Assembly: GCA_017405245.1 (NCBI GenBank)
Contig: JAFRAU010000002.1
Coordinates: 46,048-110,047, forward strand
Source of the DNA: Candidatus Saccharimonadota bacterium
GTDB taxonomy: Bacteria; Patescibacteriota; Saccharimonadia; Saccharimonadales; Saccharimonadaceae
Direction: 5' to 3'
DNA: 64,000 nt
Below are positions 53,084 through 61,026 of the stretch, in pieces (within the stretch, counting starts at the first letter, position 1; every line of letters starts with the position of its first letter). Below the pieces are notes generated by a model that worked only from the letters and a program-made list of their open reading frames with translations, was not told where the DNA came from and ran no database searches. The translations under genes were made by a program, and so were the position numbers.

Positions 53084-54101
53084 TTTTATCTCCTTTTCTT
53101 ACATAAGTGGTGGCGAGTTTCGTAAAGTCTACTAGTGGTTCCCTTACAGCGGTATCTGGATTGTTGAAGTTATAGTAGAGGGCGCCAAGCTCTCTGGTAT
53201 TAAGTCTGACTGAATGAATCCCAATTTGGAACAACCCGGAGACGACTGACTCGACGCGGTTATTAATCTCTGTGATTGCCTTGTCGTATGTCGGACGGTC
53301 GATTTTGGTGACTTCTACTTGTTTTGACTTAGAAAAGCTAGAAAAGAAATTGCGCGTTTGAGTCATGACCTTTTCTGCTTCGGCAGAAACGTAGTATGGA
53401 ATTACAATAAAGAACGATTTGTCCATAATATTGGCTTCTTGTGATAAGATGTCGATAAAGTTGATATAATCATCCATTAAGACGCCTAGAAGCATATTGT
53501 CATTGTTTTTCCTGATTTCGGTTAGACGTTCAATATATGGTCCAATATCGACACGTTGGGAACGTATGAGAATTTGAGTAGTGAAATTTAGAGAGTTTAG
53601 AAAGTTTTGATAGGAATATTCAACTGCTTCGCGTTCGGTTTCCGACATCAAATCAAAGTTAATGGATTGGCAAGCAATAACTGCCCTAAACGAGCCGTCT
53701 TTCATAATAACTAGACCATCACGAAGTTCGGAAATTTGGAGAGAGGACTGAGTGGAAAGAGGGTTGTCTGGGGTAACATTGGAAGTAGGACTTTGCGGCG
53801 TAGGGATGCCCGGCTTAGTAGCACTACCAATTGGTTGAGTTGGCTGTGTGGCGGAAGGTGCTACTGGGGTAGGAGTGACAACAGGAGATGGTGCTTGCGG
53901 AGGCTGTGTAGGCGCCTGAGTGGGAGAAACGAATGGTTGCGGAGCGGTAGGTTGTGGAGCGATCGGTTGTGAAGTAGTGGACTGTGGAGCGGCGACAGGT
54001 TGTGACACGGAAGGCGTAGGTGTGGAAGCTGGCATAGGAGCTGGACCAGCGCCGGTATAGGGATTGTAAGCAGTAGGTTGTGTCATTGTTTGTGGATTCA
54101 T
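53076..54101 (-). CDS. VirB4 N-terminal-domain (TraC-like) protein with Pro/Gln-rich leader
   Basis: 341 residues. Residues 1-115 are a Pro/Gln/Thr-rich, probably disordered segment with repeated APQPT/TPTP-type words. Residues 120-335 form a soluble alpha/beta domain (ELRDGLVIMKDGSFRAVIAC, MLLGVLMDDYINFI, GIHSVRLNTRELGALYYNF) resembling the N-terminal domain of VirB4/TraC proteins, without any ATP-binding motif. It probably pairs with the VirB4 encoded next. An AAGGAG SD is present. The low-complexity leader could be a tether or interaction arm. Confidence 0.72.
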   Translation of the reverse strand: MNPQTMTQPTAYNPYTGAGPAPMPASTPTPSVSQPVAAPQSTTSQPIAPQPTAPQPFVSPTQAPTQPPQAPSPVVTPTPVAPSATQPTQPIGSATKPGIPTPQSPTSNVTPDNPLSTQSSLQISELRDGLVIMKDGSFRAVIACQSINFDLMSETEREAVEYSYQNFLNSLNFTTQILIRSQRVDIGPYIERLTEIRKNNDNMLLGVLMDDYINFIDILSQEANIMDKSFFIVIPYYVSAEAEKVMTQTRNFFSSFSKSKQVEVTKIDRPTYDKAITEINNRVESVVSGLFQIGIHSVRLNTRELGALYYNFNNPDTAVREPLVDFTKLATTYVRKGDKNE

Positions 54102-54119
54102 ATTTTCTCCTTAGACTCC

Positions 54120-54995
54120 TTAATGTAATGGTATGTAGCCTTCATTATTACTTTGACTAGTGACGCGCGCAGCTTCTTTCGAGATAGTTTGAACGGAATA
54201 ATCAGTATTTCTAGCCAAGTTTTGGAAGCTGGTGTTAATAGCAGGATTATTGTTTGATGCAGCTGCTTGGGCAGCGGGTGAATTAAGAGCGCTGGTAGAC
54301 GTAGCAGGAACGGCAGCTGGATTGATGACTTGCGCAGTAGAGAGTGGGTTTATGACATGACCAGAGGAATTGTAGGCGGTATTACTATCGGAATTAATCG
54401 ATTCGGCACGATTAATGGCTTCGCGCATTTGGTTAACTAAGGCTTGATGGCGATTATTTTGTTGTTTTGCAAGCATCTCGTTGATGACGGGTGACGAATT
54501 GGCATCCATGATATCAGGAGTAGCATTAGCTTCGGCAAGGAACTGGGCTCGCATTGGGGCATTATTAATATCACCACGCACGGCATAGCCTTCGGTGTCA
54601 ATAACGTTTGCGAGAAACGATAAGCGGTTGCCGGCTTCTTCTTCTGAAATACTGCGAGTACGAGGCTGCTCGACTTTTTTAGGGGCAGTGATTTCTACGG
54701 TAGTCTCACGCTGTCCAGGATTCCAGAAACGCTTATTTGGTTTGAGATGGAACGATACGACTGCGGCAAGATATGTTTCCATCGGCTGATCTTTTTTAAG
54801 TGGTAAAGCAAGTACGGCAAAGAAAATAACGAATGGGACAGCAAGTAAAGCAAGAAGAGGAAAAATTTGAAAGAGTGCAAAAGCAAGGCCAATAAATCCA
54901 CCCATAATCATGAGATAGACGAACTGGCGGAAGGTAAATGGACCGAGAAGTTTATCATCGGCCTCAACATCCTGTGGGACCTTGTACTGCGCCAT
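54120..54995 (-). CDS. PrgI-family (VirB3-like) T4SS inner-membrane protein with long tail
   Basis: 291 residues. The N-terminal ~90 residues are PrgI-like: MAQYKVPQDVEADDKLLGPF, then two transmembrane helices (about 25-42 and 46-66) and KPNKRFWNPGQRE. The remainder (about 105-291) is a polar Asn/Ala/Ser-rich tail of unknown function, absent from short PrgI proteins. VirB3/PrgI anchors VirB4 at the membrane. Placed between TrbL and the TraC-like gene. Confidence 0.88.
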   Translation of the reverse strand: MAQYKVPQDVEADDKLLGPFTFRQFVYLMIMGGFIGLAFALFQIFPLLALLAVPFVIFFAVLALPLKKDQPMETYLAAVVSFHLKPNKRFWNPGQRETTVEITAPKKVEQPRTRSISEEEAGNRLSFLANVIDTEGYAVRGDINNAPMRAQFLAEANATPDIMDANSSPVINEMLAKQQNNRHQALVNQMREAINRAESINSDSNTAYNSSGHVINPLSTAQVINPAAVPATSTSALNSPAAQAAASNNNPAINTSFQNLARNTDYSVQTISKEAARVTSQSNNEGYIPLH

Positions 54996-55077
54996 ATTAT
55001 TATATTAGCATAAATTGAATAATGTTGGAAGTGGAAAATGAGAGATAGATATTAATTATGTGAGGAAAAAGGTAAGG

Positions 55078-58000
55078 TTAGTCTTCAAAGGTATCAGAGG
55101 CGATATAGCCATTGAGGGCGGCGGCGTAATCTTCTGTGGTAAGGCTGTCGTCGCCACCGTTCATTACGATGAAATCTTCAAACTTTTCAATGACGCTGTC
55201 TAGACGTGAATCTTCGACGCAGACATCGTGAAGGTAATCGCTGACAGCCTCAATGAAAGCCTGGGTATCATAAGCATACTCTGAGGCAAGCAGGTCGATT
55301 CGGACGCGATAGTTGCGGCTGGTTTCTGGACCCTTGGCCCAAATACTCCACTCGGCTTCCTCTTCTTCTTTCATAAACTCGCGATCTACGGCACGATCTT
55401 CTTCTGTTAGTTGATATGGCGTCGATGGAGTCGTATCTAAGTTTGGAGAGGTGTTTTTTGAAGGGGCACCCTCTTGATTTAGAGAGGAGCTAGCAGAGTC
55501 TGTTTTTGGATTATCTTTGGAGGTGCTTTGATTCTCTGCTGATGGGTCACCCATACCGCTGTTGGCTCTAACAGTGGAGTTATACATAAGCTCGCGCATG
55601 TAAGGAGATGGCTGATTTGGATTGATACTAGTATTTCTTCTTTGAGGGCGGATTCTGTGGCTAATCTCGCGAGCACGTGAAATAGTATCGTTGGTTTGCT
55701 CGGCAAATGGATTATCAAGAGCGGGATACTTAGAAGTCCACTCTTTCTTATTCCAGAGATCCATGGAGTCGAGAAGTTTATTCCAGTTTTCGGCAACGCC
55801 AGGTTTCTGGTTATCAATAATACCGTTAGTGACGCGAGACATCATGGTGGCGAATTTAGGAGCGGCGGGAAGTAGGAACTTGGTCAATATAGTATTTTTA
55901 AGTTCTTCTAGGGTAGCTTTTTCAATTGGGATATTCTTATCGGCAATCTTTATTTTGCCGTTTTTATCTCGGATAGGATTACCATTTTCGTCCAGCATAA
56001 AGCGAGTACCTTTAAGGTGCTGGCCATTGACGTTACGATAGCTCCTTAATGATTGTTCATCAAAGAGCATCCAATCCCAGTTTGCAGGATTCATGAGCAT
56101 TTGAAGCTGGTTAAACTCGGCGACATCCTGAGTGTTAAATCCACTTGGTTTTGCGGTCTTAATGAGGTTATCTAGACGTGCGATATTAAGCTGGACAAAA
56201 TCCGTAATGTAGCGTTGTCCTACTGAGGTAGCATACATTGGTCCAGCGAAGGCAGCTTTTTCTTTAAATCCAGAAGACATTGTGGCACGATTTAAGGTGG
56301 TACTAAGCTGTGCGAGGCCAACACCTTGGAGACCGAAAGGTCGCTTAGGATTTTCATATATACCAGAGAGAATACCATAGAGACCATTGATTGGATCAGC
56401 GATTGGCATATCCCAGTTAGATAGAAGCTCTTTCATGGCGGCGGAATCGTTTTTGTAAATACGGCCAATAAACTTGCCCTGTTGATCTCTGGCATCATAG
56501 TAATAGTGACGTTCCATTTCGCCAGTGGAAGGATTCTTGATAAGTTCGTATTTGTCATAGGCGGACTGCTCTAAGTATTCGGGATGATATTTTAGGAACT
56601 CACCAGGACTACGCTCACTAATATTATGGCTGACACCATTTTTGTCGACATAGGTTTTGAGTTTTTCGCGGCGACCTTTTTCATCTGGTTTTGTGGTGGC
56701 AAAACCATCATCATCGACATAGTATCCGACTATCATGCTGCGGGCGTCGCTTTTACCATAGCCATATTTGCTATAAACAAGACTAGTGTAGCTTTTGCGC
56801 TTTGACTCGTTGGCGGCAGATTTTGCAATGACTTCACCAAGAACAGTGTGCTCGCCTTCTCTACCAAGAGCACCAGCAGCACCGATGATATGGCTCTTGT
56901 ACTTATAATTACTTTCACCCAGAGCACGAATTTTGTTATATTCACCCATGACCCAGTCTTGGTCGGCAAAGGCATCGTTTTCTGCGGCAAGATTAGCACG
57001 GAAACTTTGCATGAAGTTTTGACCAGCCGCGGCATTAAGACGTTGATCGCGTTTAGTATTCTTATGATAGGTATCATAATGGCCAAGGACGTGCTCAGTG
57101 TCGAGATTGACGTAGCTAAGTTCAAGGGCGGTATTGGCAGCTTCCTTGGCACTTCTTGTAGAAGCGTTAGCTTTCAAATCCTGGTGTTCTTCGCCTGGAC
57201 GATAGGCAACATTGCCCGCGATCTTTTTGCGAGCATATATTTCAGCGCGACCTTTTCTGATAATACCTTCGTTTTCGAGGTCGAGTTCGCGGCGGCGGTT
57301 TCTGGCGTCAAGATAACGGCGGAGGCCGGCGGAAGGAAGAAGGCTATTATTAATGTGGCGGTTAGCGGCAAGTTGGCGTTGTTGATCGGTGAAGGCTCTG
57401 ACACCAGAGCGTGGCTTGTCGAAGAGGCTGTTTAGCTTACTACTGATGCTACCTAAGATAGTGTTGGACATTTTGAGCAGAGAGACAGAGAGAAAAAGCG
57501 GAAAGACTTGGACGGCCATACCGAGGACAACGAAGAATGGCCCGAGATTTCCGGCGTTGCCAGAAGATGCAATAATGGCCCAACCAGCTAATTGGGCGGC
57601 GCCAAAGAGAAGACTAAACATAGGATAGAAGATGAGCATGGAAATTAAAACGTCTTTCCATTTTTTGAAATATTGTTCGGTATTTGGTAAGAGATAGGCG
57701 ACAAAAGCAAGTGGAGCGATCATAATCAACATAGCGACAAGTGCTTGCCTGAGGCCGATAGTAACTAGACCGACGATAACTGATAAGATACCACCAATGA
57801 GGGCAGCTAAGACAGGCCAAAGGAAGGCGCCGAGTCCACCTGCGACACCAATAGAAATGCCAGCAACGGCGCCACCACCGATGAGTGCGCCAGCGAGTTC
57901 AGTCCAAGTGACATGAGCAGCGTCGCCTAGCCCGCCACTATTGATTGCATTAACTTCAATGCTTTCAAAGACACCTCTTAAACTGGCTCCGATGATATTA

Positions 58001-58488
58001 CTAAGGTCAACGGCTAGGGCGCAGATAATGAAGGAGAGATTAACTAGGACGGCGGCAATGATAAGCTTAGGAAGGGCTTTTTTGATGCCGTAATTGGCAA
58101 TGCCAATACCGGTAATTTGGGAATAGACAATGATAAGGAGGACAATGACAAAGACGATATTGGTAATATCTCGCATGATTTGCCAAACCTGAAAAATAGG
58201 AGACGAGCCGTCAGTAGATAGGGGTTGGACGGTAAGTAGTTCTTCGATGATGTTATAGATGCCGTCAATGGCTTTACCAAGAACACCGGTAGCTGGACAG
58301 ACAAGCCAGCCGATTGCGCCAACTTGGTCATAACAGGTTTCATCAGCTGCGGCAGTATCGGCAGTATCGGCGTATGCGGGCTGGGACATGATTGGGGTAA
58401 ATACGGCGAAAAGACCTACTAAACAAGCAAAAATTACGCCAAAAAGTGGGCGATGTAGATGCTTTTTTAGAGATTTTATTAGACTCAT
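55078..58488 (-). CDS. TrbL/VirB6-like T4SS channel protein with very long cytoplasmic tail
   Basis: 1136 residues. A signal-like N-terminus with PAYADTA is followed by a loop and six to seven transmembrane helices up to about residue 350, including the long Gly/Ala-rich pair typical of TrbL/VirB6. The remaining ~780 residues are hydrophilic and charged, with no recognised domain. The ATG at 58488 is preferred over an in-frame TTG nine nt upstream. It heads the nine-gene minus-strand T4SS run. The mRNA has a ~35-nt leader with a small hairpin (58501-58515) behind a TGATATAAT box. Confidence 0.82.
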   Translation of the reverse strand: MSLIKSLKKHLHRPLFGVIFACLVGLFAVFTPIMSQPAYADTADTAAADETCYDQVGAIGWLVCPATGVLGKAIDGIYNIIEELLTVQPLSTDGSSPIFQVWQIMRDITNIVFVIVLLIIVYSQITGIGIANYGIKKALPKLIIAAVLVNLSFIICALAVDLSNIIGASLRGVFESIEVNAINSGGLGDAAHVTWTELAGALIGGGAVAGISIGVAGGLGAFLWPVLAALIGGILSVIVGLVTIGLRQALVAMLIMIAPLAFVAYLLPNTEQYFKKWKDVLISMLIFYPMFSLLFGAAQLAGWAIIASSGNAGNLGPFFVVLGMAVQVFPLFLSVSLLKMSNTILGSISSKLNSLFDKPRSGVRAFTDQQRQLAANRHINNSLLPSAGLRRYLDARNRRRELDLENEGIIRKGRAEIYARKKIAGNVAYRPGEEHQDLKANASTRSAKEAANTALELSYVNLDTEHVLGHYDTYHKNTKRDQRLNAAAGQNFMQSFRANLAAENDAFADQDWVMGEYNKIRALGESNYKYKSHIIGAAGALGREGEHTVLGEVIAKSAANESKRKSYTSLVYSKYGYGKSDARSMIVGYYVDDDGFATTKPDEKGRREKLKTYVDKNGVSHNISERSPGEFLKYHPEYLEQSAYDKYELIKNPSTGEMERHYYYDARDQQGKFIGRIYKNDSAAMKELLSNWDMPIADPINGLYGILSGIYENPKRPFGLQGVGLAQLSTTLNRATMSSGFKEKAAFAGPMYATSVGQRYITDFVQLNIARLDNLIKTAKPSGFNTQDVAEFNQLQMLMNPANWDWMLFDEQSLRSYRNVNGQHLKGTRFMLDENGNPIRDKNGKIKIADKNIPIEKATLEELKNTILTKFLLPAAPKFATMMSRVTNGIIDNQKPGVAENWNKLLDSMDLWNKKEWTSKYPALDNPFAEQTNDTISRAREISHRIRPQRRNTSINPNQPSPYMRELMYNSTVRANSGMGDPSAENQSTSKDNPKTDSASSSLNQEGAPSKNTSPNLDTTPSTPYQLTEEDRAVDREFMKEEEEAEWSIWAKGPETSRNYRVRIDLLASEYAYDTQAFIEAVSDYLHDVCVEDSRLDSVIEKFEDFIVMNGGDDSLTTEDYAAALNGYIASDTFED

Positions 58489-58500
58489 AATAAACAACCG

Positions 58501-58534
58501 GCTAAGTTTCTTAGCGCTTTACCTGTTAATTATA
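58501..58534 (-). promoter_or_regulatory. trbL-like promoter and structured leader
   Basis: -10 TATAAT (58529-58534, minus) within TGATATAAT. The leader folds GCTAAG (58501-58506) with CTTAGC (58510-58515) around a 3-nt loop, 12 nt before the ATG. No SD is seen. The hairpin may tune translation. Confidence 0.5.
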
Positions 58535-58638
58535 TCACGCATAAGCGAAATAGTCAATAGGTAAATGGGTGTTTTTGCAATTTTGTCTAGAAAATGGTAA
58601 TGCTTAGAAAAAAGTTGCTATTTTTGTGTGAGATATGA

Positions 58639-58644
58639 TATTAT
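58639..58644 (+). promoter_or_regulatory. Extended -10, leaderless start of pilin gene 1
   Basis: TGATATTAT (58636-58644) ends six nt before the ATG at 58651, with no SD. It is divergent from the TrbL promoter across about 100 bp (58535-58635) that show no other feature. Confidence 0.55.
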
Positions 58645-58650
58645 TAAGGT

Positions 58651-59085
58651 ATGAAAAAGATTATTCTGTATGCCTTAATGATGGTGAATCTGCTTTCTGG
58701 GATGGTAATAATGACGCCAGCACCGGTGAGTGCGGCGAGCTGTGACGGTAGTTCAATGTTTTTTGGGCTCAGACCTTGGTATTATGGTCAGACGGAAGAA
58801 ATAAACGGAAAATGTGAAATAAAAACGCCAAAAGATGGTGATTTACCGAAGTTCGTGTGGACGATTGTACTTAACATCTTGACGGATATTTCGGTGATGA
58901 TTGGCTATATTGCGATCGTGATGATTGCATGGGGCGGGTACTTATATATGTTTTCAAGAGGGTTGCCAGATAGAGCAGAAAAAGGTAAAAAGACGTTAAT
59001 CTCGGCGGTAATTGGCCTTTTAATATCCGTTCTTGCGAGTGTAATTATGAATACGATTGTTTCGGTGCTAACAAATAGGTCATAA
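58651..59085 (+). CDS. VirB2/TrbC-like pilin, paralogue 1
   Basis: 144 residues. A signal peptide (cleavage near VSAA, about 29) and a polar Cys-containing loop (about 30-75) are followed by two hydrophobic helices (about 78-105 and 116-138) joined by a short basic turn, FSRGLPDRAEKGKK. This is the VirB2-pilin layout and it matches the SxGxPxK turn of the next four genes. Most divergent member of the set. It may be the major or an adaptor pilin. Confidence 0.75.
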   Translation: MKKIILYALMMVNLLSGMVIMTPAPVSAASCDGSSMFFGLRPWYYGQTEEINGKCEIKTPKDGDLPKFVWTIVLNILTDISVMIGYIAIVMIAWGGYLYMFSRGLPDRAEKGKKTLISAVIGLLISVLASVIMNTIVSVLTNRS

Positions 59086-59094
59086 GGAGTGAGG

Positions 59095-59412
59095 ATGAAG
59101 ATTCTAGAAATTTTGGCAAAGGGACAAGATGATATAAAAGCAACAATTAATGAGTTGCCAAACCATGATACTGGCGTTACATCTGGCAATTTGAATAATG
59201 TGATTAATTGGGTGCTAGGAGCGGCGGGCTTAGTTGCGGTAGGAATTATTATCTACGGCGCGGTTAAGTATTTAACATCTCAGGGTGCGCCAGATAAGAC
59301 AAAGCAGGCTAGCCAGATTATTGCTTTTGCGGTGATAGGGTTGGCAGTGGTGGCACTAGCATTTGCAATTACGAATTTTGTTTTAGGTGCAATAGGAGAG
59401 TCAACAAAATGA
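59095..59412 (+). CDS. VirB2/TrbC-like pilin, paralogue 2 (no signal peptide)
   Basis: 105 residues from the ATG at 59095, chosen for its AGGAG SD (59085-59089); an in-frame GTG at 59089 overlaps that SD. A polar N-terminus (1-35) is followed by two helices (about 37-57 and 72-98) with the turn TSQGAPDKTKQA. No cleavable signal is seen, unlike its paralogues. It overlaps the next gene by 4 nt. Confidence 0.75.
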   Translation: MKILEILAKGQDDIKATINELPNHDTGVTSGNLNNVINWVLGAAGLVAVGIIIYGAVKYLTSQGAPDKTKQASQIIAFAVIGLAVVALAFAITNFVLGAIGESTK

Positions 59413-59807
59413 GGAAGATAATAGCGATTTTTCTAGCAATAGTGAGTATTTTTTCTTTGTCTATGGCGTCGGAACTACTTTTAACGGAGAGCGCTATGGC
59501 AAAGAATGAGTGGACTAACGAGGCTTGTAATGGAGCAGATGAGCAGCAGAAGGCGGCACTTGGTTGTGATAAAAATGATCAAGCGCCAAAGGTAGTAACT
59601 AATATTTTGAATACGGTGATTTCAATTGTAGGAATTTTGGCGGTATTAATTTTAGTGATAGCTGGACAGAGATATATCGTAAGTAATGGGGACCCGGGAA
59701 AGTTACAACAGGCAAAAAACATGGTGCTGTATGGTCTGATTGGACTGGTTGTGGCGTTGCTCTCATTTGCAATAGTGAACTTCATACTGAATGGTGTATT
59801 CTCGTAA
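59409..59807 (+). CDS. VirB2/TrbC-like pilin, paralogue 3
   Basis: 132 residues. A signal peptide (cleavage near SAMAK, about 32), a short Cys-bearing segment (EACNGA and LGCDKN), and two helices (about 58-80 and 97-122) with the turn VSNGDPGKLQQAKN. Last gene of the first pilin operon (58651-59807). It closely resembles paralogues 4 and 5 in the second helix (GLIGLVVALLSFAIVNFIL). Confidence 0.8.
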   Translation: MRKIIAIFLAIVSIFSLSMASELLLTESAMAKNEWTNEACNGADEQQKAALGCDKNDQAPKVVTNILNTVISIVGILAVLILVIAGQRYIVSNGDPGKLQQAKNMVLYGLIGLVVALLSFAIVNFILNGVFS

Positions 59808-59833
59808 AAAACTATTGTAGACTTTGGAGTTTG

Positions 59834-59865
59834 TGATATAATTAAATTAAAATAATCTAAAAGGA
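59834..59865 (+). promoter_or_regulatory. Promoter and SD of pilin gene 4
   Basis: TGATATAAT (59834-59842) and an AAAAGGA SD (about 59859-59865) precede the ATG at 59876. The leader is about 25 nt, so this pilin has its own leadered mRNA. Confidence 0.6.
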
Positions 59866-59875
59866 AAATAATTCT

Positions 59876-60286
59876 ATGAAGATTGCAGAAAAAATCAAAA
59901 TGGCAGCGATGGGAATTGCAGCAGTTTCTACTTTGGCAGTTTCTTCCCTAGTGGTTCCAGCAGTAAATGCGGCTACGAATACAGTTAATCAAAGCAAGCC
60001 GGCATCTTCTTTTGTAGAAGGAGAGAATCAGACAGCGGCTACTGGTGATGATCGTAACTTGATGGACGTGTTGACTCTGATTATCAATGTCGCTCTTGGT
60101 GTAATTGGCTTTGTCGCTGTGGTGATGATTATCATGGGTGGTGTTCAATACACGACATCATCTGGTGATGCTGCAAAGGTGACGAAGGCAAAGAATACCA
60201 TCATGTATGGTGTAGTTGGTCTAGTGATTGCGCTTCTAGCATTTGCAATCGTGAACTTCATCTTGGGTAACGTCTTTAATATCTAA
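59876..60286 (+). CDS. VirB2/TrbC-like pilin, paralogue 4
   Basis: 136 residues. Signal peptide (cleavage after VNA, about 32), a polar segment without cysteines, and two helices (about 63-88 and 104-130) with the turn TSSGDAAKVTKAKN. Own promoter with SD and own strong terminator, so it is a monocistronic unit; such isolation and expression signals fit a major pilin subunit (inference). Confidence 0.82.
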   Translation: MKIAEKIKMAAMGIAAVSTLAVSSLVVPAVNAATNTVNQSKPASSFVEGENQTAATGDDRNLMDVLTLIINVALGVIGFVAVVMIIMGGVQYTTSSGDAAKVTKAKNTIMYGVVGLVIALLAFAIVNFILGNVFNI

Positions 60287-60298
60287 GTACGTAAACAT

Positions 60299-60324
60299 GG
60301 CCCCGCTTTCAGGCGGGGCTTTTT
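60299..60324 (+). terminator. Rho-independent terminator of pilin gene 4
   Basis: GCCCCGC (60300-60306) and GCGGGGC (60313-60319) form a GC-rich stem with a 6-nt loop, followed by TTTTT (60320-60324). Textbook form. Confidence 0.9.
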
Positions 60325-60390
60325 GATGCATTTTTTGGAGGGGGGCAAGATGAGGGTCGGCTGGTTTACCTGTTCAAACTTGTCGCGAGC

Positions 60391-60419
60391 TTGCCTGGAA
60401 CTCTTTGATGTGATATTAT
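60391..60419 (+). promoter_or_regulatory. Promoter of pilin gene 5
   Basis: TTGCCT (60391-60396), 17 bp, then TATTAT (60414-60419) inside TGATATTAT. An SD GAAGGAG (60435-60441) precedes the ATG at 60447. A complete classical promoter. Confidence 0.65.
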
Positions 60420-60446
60420 TGAGTAAGATAATATGAAGGAGCGAGA

Positions 60447-60908
60447 ATGCATAGAATAAAAATGGTGGCCATGAGTATAATGGTTATAGTGACAGCTTTT
60501 GTCGCTAGTTTTATAGCAGTGAATCCAGCGATGGCGGTAAAGTGTCCAAAAGGTTCTATTCGGGGAGATGATGCTGAGGTGGATAATCTGGCGCAGTGTA
60601 ACGTAGATAATAAGGAAGCTGGGCATGACAATTTGATGAGTACCGTCCAGACGATTATTAACGTAGCACTAGCGGTGTTAGGTCTAGTAACGACTGTAAT
60701 GATTATCATAGGCGGTGTGACATATGCGACCTCTAATGGTGATCCAGCTAAGATTAAACGGGCAAAGGATACGATTTTATATGGGGTGATTGGCCTAGTG
60801 ATTGCGCTTCTGGCATTTGCGATTGTAAACTTTGTACTGGATAATATATTTAATGGTGGTGGCTCAACTAGTACGTCTGATTCGAGCAGTGCGGCTGGCG
60901 GTAATTAA
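60447..60908 (+). CDS. VirB2/TrbC-like pilin, paralogue 5
   Basis: 153 residues. Signal peptide (cleavage near AMAV, about 31), a polar segment with two cysteines (VKCPKG and AQCNVD), two helices (about 70-93 and 108-134) with the turn TSNGDPAKIKRAKD, and a Ser/Gly-rich tail. Its second helix is almost identical to paralogue 4 (GVIGLVIALLAFAIVNFVL). Own promoter and terminator. Confidence 0.82.
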   Translation: MHRIKMVAMSIMVIVTAFVASFIAVNPAMAVKCPKGSIRGDDAEVDNLAQCNVDNKEAGHDNLMSTVQTIINVALAVLGLVTTVMIIIGGVTYATSNGDPAKIKRAKDTILYGVIGLVIALLAFAIVNFVLDNIFNGGGSTSTSDSSSAAGGN

Positions 60909-60926
60909 TTAGCAATATAAGATAGG

Positions 60927-60956
60927 AAAGTCTACGGAATATTCCGTAGACTTTTT
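60927..60956 (+). terminator. Terminator of pilin gene 5
   Basis: AAAGTCTACGGAAT (60927-60940) and its exact complement (60941-60954) form a 14-bp palindrome followed by a T run, 19 nt after the stop codon. Confidence 0.85.
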
Positions 60957-60983
60957 GGTATTGCTTAACATAGCCACTAGAAA

Positions 60984-61004
60984 GCCCCTAGCTTTGCTAG
61001 GGGC
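60984..61004 (-). terminator. Terminator of the Hsp20 gene
   Basis: GCCCCTAGC (60984-60992), loop TTT, and GCTAGGGGC (60996-61004) form a 9-bp stem. It lies beyond the Hsp20 stop at 61027 and is followed on the minus strand by a short T run. Confidence 0.75.
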
Positions 61005-61026
61005 GGTATTTCTAGGTGAAAATAGA

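Noticed and set aside
51221..54101. virB4 broken by a frameshift
   Set aside because: The upstream gene has its own SD and start, the 8-nt overlap is typical of this genome, and VirB4 keeps its own N-terminal region.
56848..57435. Long plus-strand open frame (195 codons) inside the TrbL-like gene
   Set aside because: Antisense shadow of a real 1136-residue gene; no promoter, no SD, composition not protein-like.
44508..60908. Integrative conjugative element
   Set aside because: No integrase, relaxase, coupling protein, att-like repeat or tRNA boundary could be seen.
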